Positions 58,117-64,000 of a stretch of 64,000 nt of DNA are shown piece after piece. The first letter of the stretch is position 1. The number at the start of each line of letters is the position of its first letter. The DNA lies in assembly GCA_016110215.1 (NCBI GenBank), contig JADWQD010000017.1, positions 434,001-498,000 on the forward strand, read 5' to 3'. Source of the stretch: Capronia americana (Eukaryota; Ascomycota; Eurotiomycetes; Chaetothyriales; Herpotrichiellaceae). Under the pieces are notes generated by a model that was given only the letters and a program-made list of their open reading frames with translations, was not told where the DNA came from and ran no database searches. A program made the position numbers and the translations under genes.

Positions 58117-59530
58117 CTTGAAATAGGAGAGTAGTTCTTGGCCTAGACGAATAAGTTGATATGAAAGACTTCTGTGTTGCAAGTACGGATGTGAAGCTCG
58201 AGCTTATGGGCAAAGCAGGCTGTGGATTCTACTCCCTCCGGCGTCTTTAATACTCTCGCCTGCCTGCTTCTTACCCCTCAAATCGACGCTTTATTCAGGC
58301 AATGCTAAACCCTGCACCCCGCAAGGGACAACAAATCGCACGACGACAGCCTAGAAAAGGCGGCCGCATCTGGTGGAGTAGTTTTGCCTGCATCAGCATG
58401 TGCGAACGGGCTTTCCCCGCAGGACAACGAACCAGGTGAGCGGGACCGGTGCTGGGGCTGGGGCTGGTCCTCACTCCATCAACACACACACTGTCCTCGG
58501 ACGAGACAATGATGTGTCTAGGGAAATCCACTCGTCGCCAATCGCGGCGCAGTGTTTGCTCGAGTCAATGTGGAGGTTATACCCTCGGCGAGAGTCCGCG
58601 ACTAGCGACGTCACCCCTCCATCTCCGAGATGAGGGACAGGTTCTCGGAAACATGGACGCAAACCTTAATGATGGTTTCGAGCGTCTCGAATGCTCGAAC
58701 CTCATATCCGAGGTTGTCGCCGCTTCCTTCTTCTCCTACGAGTACCCCAAGCGACGGGGCCACTACGCTCGAGTGAGCTCATTCGACATATTCATCGTAG
58801 GGCCCACGATTCTTACGTCCGTACCTCGGACACAAAGAGAGCTAGCCAAGGAACCATTCGCTCAATGTTGCCATGTTACGTCTAGAGGCCGGTATGGATG
58901 ACAAAATACTGTGTGCCTTGAACGCTGAAGAAGGTTGTCGTGGTGCGAAGCCTCCACATCTTAGTCGTCACAAGGCAGTTGACTGACTCTCCATCCACCG
59001 ATATCTCCCGTCTAGCCTTAGCGAGCACCGAGTACCCTGCCCAAGCACAGCACCATAGCTCCGAGAATAGGAGATGTTGTCGGGTTGACTCGATTTCGGG
59101 TCTATGGCGGCTTGTTATTAGTTTCTCGAACTCGACTCGGACAGCCGTGCGAGAACGAACATCTTGCGAGTGAGGCACGCTTCGGGGATGTCATCACACT
59201 TGTTATGCCCTCGTCGTCTTAGCGAGCGAACTCGGAGATCCAAAAGGTTAAGGTAATGGCTCTGCAATATCGATCGGATTCCAACTTCTAGCAGAAACCT
59301 CTCCGGATTGACTCTACCAAGGACGAGAAAAGGTCCTTGCTTTAATGCGACTGCATTGGTTCCGGTGTTTTGCCATACCCGAATACCCCGTATGGAACTA
59401 TTCATTGATTCGCTTGCGCTACCTATCCTAGCTCATGCTATTTATTTACTCTCCCCATCTCCAGCAGTTCCTCCAACTGAAATGCGGATCCGCACCATTC
59501 TCAACGACAAGCGACCGCGTTCTGCGTCGT

Positions 59531-59584
59531 TCAGTCAGTCAGTCAGTCAGTCGAATTTTCCGCGTGTGCGTGCGTGCGTGCGTG
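59531..59584 (+). repeat. (CAGT)n and (TGCG)n microsatellites
   Basis: TCAG/CAGT tetranucleotide units from about 59531 to 59551, then a separate TGCG/CGTG tetranucleotide run from about 59565 to 59584. Confidence 0.9.
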
Positions 59585-59875
59585 ATCCATCCTCCCCTCC
59601 TCGTATATCCTACTGTAGAGACATAAAGTCGTAGTATCAACATAGGATAGCAGTGTACGGTAATTTTTTATTTATTACTTTATTAGTCCTATCCTTGTAC
59701 CTTAGCACCGGGTAGCATTTGTTCTTGAAGGACGGGCGGACGAGGTAGGAATACGGCCCTGCTGATTGTGATTTTACCCAGTGAGCACCACAAGCAAGAG
59801 CAAGAGATAGGACGTCATTTTTTACTCGGAGATGTCTGAGAGATTTCTCGCCAAGCGCAGACACAAACAAGCACG

Positions 59876-59950
59876 AGCACGAGCAGGATAGGACGAGCAG
59901 GACAGGACGAGCAGGACAGGACGAGCAGGATAGGACAAGCAGGATAGGAC
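59876..59950 (+). repeat. 14-bp minisatellite, about five copies
   Basis: Tandem units GGACGAGCAGGACA and variants (GGATA ending, one GGACAAGC). About five copies in a row. Confidence 0.85.
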
Positions 59951-60239
59951 TTCCGTGTTTTTCTTCCGTTCCATCTCGACGAGTGTTTGTTCTTACATAT
60001 GTATAAGTACTGTATGCGTAGTTCTTCCCCTCCTTGTCGAGTGTTTGTTCTTCACTTGATGTACTACTGAGTATTGTGTGTGTATTCTGCATCAGTAGTG
60101 TAGTATAAGTCGTTTGAGTCCCGCGCCGTGCGTGACTGGGAGACAGTCTCGAATCTCGAGTCTCGAGTCTCATTCAGCCGTTGACCGTCTCGTCCGTATG
60201 AATAGAGGAGGCGTGCCATGCCCTGGTCCTAGCCTGCCT

Positions 60240-63200
60240 ATTAATTCATGATGTGTTTATGTAGGTGGATTGGCGCTGAGATATGTCGAAAGTATAATAC
60301 ACCTTAGAGATATAATATATAAGGATAACTAGGGACTAGAAATATATACTATAACTCATCTGGCGGAGTTATGGCACGTGATGGATTAGACCCGTTTAGT
60401 ATACGCACTAGCCGACCTTAAGTAATCGTGTATAGGGATGACGCTAAAAGTATTCTTAAAGAGTGCATAAGGGTAATAATATTCGTATTAACGTTCTTCT
60501 TAGGCCGGGCCACCTTTTCCTCGCTGCTAGGCCCGAAGTAGCTATACTCCTAGGGGATACGCTACCGTCGGCGAATAAGGCGCTGAAGAACGGTAAGGAT
60601 TTAGTAAAGTCTTAGTTCTAAAGCTGCTTATAGAGCGGTACGGATATTACTTAGAATTAGAAGTATTAAGGTGATTAGGAGGCCTAAGCGCCGTCCTTAG
60701 CTGCTCTAAAACTTCCTATTTAGTATAGAATATAAGATCTCGCGGGTGTATATTCTAAAGCACCACTAAAACCGAGGTAAATATTATAATAAACTAGGAA
60801 TATACAGACCGCGCAGAATTAGAAAAGTACTAATTACTTAGTAATATACCCTCTATAGATCGTCCGCACGCTATATATTCCTTAGAGTAGGTCTATAAGC
60901 TAGGAGTTAGAAGGAGATAGCTTAATCTCCCCCCTACTAGATTAAATTATTGATTTCGAACCTCGATATTAGGTCGTCTTCCAATATAGAGATCACTTTA
61001 CTATAGAAGATCTCGCGGAAGCCTTTATCCTTAAAGCTGAACGACCTAGAGTATAGGTTAGGGTACGGATATAGATAAAACCGCACCGCGCGTAGATATT
61101 CTATTATTATAGTAATATCGTCCGAATATTCTTCTAGTAGGTCTTATATAATAGCCCGGTAGTCGCTACCACCTTATATATTAATATCGTCTTTAATTAA
61201 ACGGTTTATATAGATCTTAAGTAAGATTATACCTAGGGTATAGAGGTGTACATTCTTTTATATAACTTACCCTAGGCTCCCTAGCGACCCTGTTTCGGTA
61301 ACTATAGAGCGAGTAAAGGGCCTTCTCAGCCTGATCCGTTAATCTAGGCTTTAGCGAAGTATAAGACTAGAAGGTCCCAGGCTAAGGAACGAGATACCCT
61401 CAAAATTCTAGAGCGTCTACTACTATAAGCTTTTATATAATTAGAGAAGTAAATATATAAGGATTACTATAAGAATAGCCTTTTCCCGATATAACTATCG
61501 TTTATAGTTATAGAGTTTAAAGTTAAATATAACCTCGTAAAGAGATAGAATAGGGTCTTAATTAGGTAGCTTAGTGCTTAACTATATAATAGATATAGTA
61601 TATAGTTCGCCCTTCTCGTTAATAACTAGTTAGAGGTCTACTTTACTTAGCTAAGCTAGTTAGCTCTCCTTATATATATCTTATAGCTTTTTTAACTTCT
61701 TATAAGGAGAGCTTATAGCCTAGCTCTTTAGGAGACCTATTCGCACTCTCTTCTTTAGGGGTTCTACTTACTCTAAGGCCTTTATTATTTTAACGGATAT
61801 TCTATAGATTTTATTATCTAAGTTAAAGAGGAGGAGTTAAAAGTATAGATCTTATACTATAGTATTATAGTAATAGTATACGCTTAGCTTAAGGCTAATA
61901 TTATACTATTTAAGAGGCTAATAGTTATAGGCTCTATAAATACCTTTATAGAGCTTCTCGATATCGCCGCGAAGTTAAAATATTATATAAGCTCTTCTTA
62001 CTTACTACTTATATTTATATAGCTTTATATAGTTTACTATACTTTCTAACTTCTCTAGCGAGATATTATAAGACTTAAGCTCTACTAATATTTATAGTCT
62101 CTTAAGCTGCTTCTAGCTAAACTTAATTCTATTCTAGATATCTTACTACCTAGATATACCTTTCTAGGAAGTATTAAGGTAGAGCTATTCTAGCTTATTA
62201 ACCTTACCTAGTGTTAGATCTTAGTAAGAAAGCGATAAAATATCTCTATATACTTACTAGATTATCGCCTTTTAAATTAACGTTTATTAAATTATTAAAT
62301 TAAATTTACTTAGTTAAAGTACTATAGATTATAACTAGAAGAGTAATAAAGGGCTAATATATATCACTAAGTTCATCGCGTAGTTCTTTAACTATATTAG
62401 GACTTCGCTATATATCTCCCTTTAGCTGGTCGATTAGCTCGACCTAGGTATAGGGTGATAAGGCCGTCCGTCCTATAACCGCTTTAATATATAGGTATAG
62501 TAGCGTTCGCTATAATTTAAGCTTATCTTTATATTATTTAATGAACTACCTTTTATAGATAGCTCGCTTAACGAACTAAAGGCCGTTATAATAGTATTCT
62601 ACCGCGGAGATAAATAAAGGTACCGCTCCTAGCACTAGGCTAAGAACCTTAATCCCCGATATAGATAATTAATCCGGATTCCGTAAAACTTATAGACTCT
62701 ATAGAGTAGAATTCACTATATAAAACGGAGTAGACTTTCGTAATACTTTTATTTATGTTCGGCAGCTTTTTAACCGCCTATAAAAGCGGAGCGAAGTACG
62801 TCACGGGGGGGGGGGGGGGAGCTACTACTACTAGCTGCCTACGCTACGCCCTACTAATTTCTATATCCTAACTAATCGATTTTAGTAACGCTTATAGTCT
62901 TACTAGCTTAGTAAGTTTACCCTATAGTCTACCTTAATACTCTATAGCTAAAGCTAATAACTACTTATACTTAAACTTTAATAATCTTAATAGCCTAGGG
63001 CCTATAATTAGTAAGTATCTACTTACTATAAAGTAAGGTATATAGACTAAATCCTTTCTATATAGTATAAATAAGTTCGCTATCTAGTATAGTATAGGAC
63101 TTTATTATAGTAAATTCCGCTAAATCCTTACCCTTATTAACTAAGATAAAGCTATAGCTCATTAAATACCGCTACTCTTTATATAGCTAGAAGAAATACG

Positions 63201-63630
63201 ACCTATCCTAACTATCTTAGACCTTTATAACGAGTTTAAGTAATTCTAAGTCTAGGCCGATAATATAGGGGTATTTATATCCGACTATACGTCTCTTAAC
63301 TATAGGCTACGCGAGGCACTTAATATTAAATAGGGTATTATATTATTACTATATAGTCTTAACTCTAATCTTACTAAAGGTATCCTACTTAAAAGGCTTA
63401 TCGGCGTCGCTAATAAGTACTAGTATTAGCTCTCCTTAAGGAGGACTATAATTATAGCGACGAAGATAAGCCTATACCCGATATAAATAAAGAAGAGAGC
63501 TCTAATAACGATATAGAAGCACTGATAGACTTAGAAATTATACACCTAGAGATCTAGAATTAGCTTAACTATATCTCTAACCTTATCACTATAACGGCAC
63601 ATTATACTAATAGGATGAAGGCAGGGTAAA
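60240..63630. repeat. AT-rich RIP-mutated transposon-derived tract
   Basis: Over 3 kb made almost entirely of TA-rich steps with stops in every frame. CpA and TpG are nearly absent (for example 61441-61560 contains none that I can find) while CpG remains, which is the pattern left by repeat-induced point mutation of CpA to TpA. No protein remnant can be read. The original element type is not identifiable by eye. Confidence 0.75.
62805..62819 (+). repeat. Homopolymer run of 15 G
   Basis: Uninterrupted G15 inside the AT-rich tract. It may be the remnant of a polypurine tract or a replication-slippage product. Confidence 0.9.
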
Positions 63631-63633
63631 CGC

Positions 63634-63953
63634 TGTGTAAAGGTATAGATTGCTCAATACGAAGAGACTAAACTAGAGAGAGAAGGAAAATATCTAAAAG
63701 GGACGGTCGCGCCTGGCCTCAGATGAAGGTATACCTCTGCTAAGGGTTCTGGTATGCGCGCGCACCGCTAAGAATCCTAGTCACGTGCAGCTAATTATAT
63801 ATGGCCGTATAACTTACACGGGTATATTACCTAATCAGGATAAGGCTTAGTAAAGCTCGATTCCTAATCTGGTAGCTGTCGCTATAATAATCTTTCTCTA
63901 TATCTATACTAGTCTAGCTACTCTATATACTAGGCACGTCTCGTTCCGTAACA
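63634..63953 (-). mobile_element. Candidate LTR of a Gypsy-like retrotransposon (about 320 bp)
   Basis: Read on the minus strand, a G-rich polypurine tract (from about 63971 down to 63957) is followed at once by TGTTACGGAACGAG, which resembles the start of fungal Gypsy-type LTRs. The minus-strand sequence can be followed to ...TTTACACA at about 63634, giving TG...CA ends. If correct, this is the 3' LTR of an element whose internal part lies to the right, outside the window. The second LTR is not visible, so the ends are provisional. It is less depleted in CpA than the tract to its left. Confidence 0.5.
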
Positions 63954-64000
63954 TTACCCCCCCCTCTAAGGAAGCCTGTCCTTAGGCTTTATCGTCGTCA

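Larger units (their letters stand above)
58117..60239. other. Gene-poor transition region with simple repeats
   Basis: About 2.1 kb from the flavoprotein promoter to the AT-rich tract. No supported gene on either strand. It carries several simple repeats, listed separately. Confidence 0.5.

Overview
This window is genomic DNA of a filamentous ascomycete (Pezizomycotina). The grounds are short introns of about 46-70 nt with GT(A/G)NG(T/C) donors and CTAAC/CTGAC branch points, two Zn2Cys6 transcription factors, a group X-type hybrid histidine kinase, a CFEM GPI-anchored protein, a HET-domain protein, and an AT-rich tract on the right that carries a repeat-induced point mutation (RIP) signature. 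I could not fix the class from the sequence alone (Dothideomycetes or Eurotiomycetes are both possible). I assembled exon models by hand from splice sites, reading phase and domain continuity; most coding genes have introns.

Left part (0.8-19 kb): an accessory, regulator-rich region. A 752-aa Zn2Cys6 activator (798-3212) is followed on the same strand by an intronless Baeyer-Villiger monooxygenase (4358-5980). Then come a CorA-like membrane protein (7956-10498), an orphan DUF7924 fragment (11103-11501), an NmrA-like NAD(P)-binding protein (11797-12732, minus) divergent from a PF11951-type regulator (13523-15035), and a second Zn2Cys6 factor (16597-18999, minus).

Middle (19.6-40.5 kb): more conserved genes. 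These are a CCDC174/DUF4078 coiled-coil protein, a CFEM mucin-like GPI protein, a ~2435-aa hybrid histidine kinase with kinase-like, ATPase, GAF, HisKA, HATPase and receiver parts, a Cys-rich secreted GPI-type protein, a small Kex2-processed secreted protein, a conserved unknown, and the ribosome-associated TMA7, a three-exon gene of 68 codons.

Right (42-58 kb): a HET protein whose HET domain is preceded by a degenerate second copy, a fungal multi-pass membrane protein family, an intronless oleate hydratase, the spliceosomal kinase Prp4, a single-pass membrane protein, and a very intron-dense FAD_binding_2 flavoprotein (22 exons in 2.6 kb). That flavoprotein model needs micro-exons of 8, 14 and a single nucleotide to keep the frame. 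From about 60.2 kb to the end the DNA is gene-free and AT-rich with almost no CpA/TpG (RIP). It ends in a candidate retrotransposon LTR with an adjacent polypurine tract whose body lies beyond the window.

The most unusual signals are the 1-nt exon/twin-intron arrangement at 55603-55773, the intron density of that gene, the one-base splice misfit in the histidine kinase N-terminus, and the tandem HET architecture.
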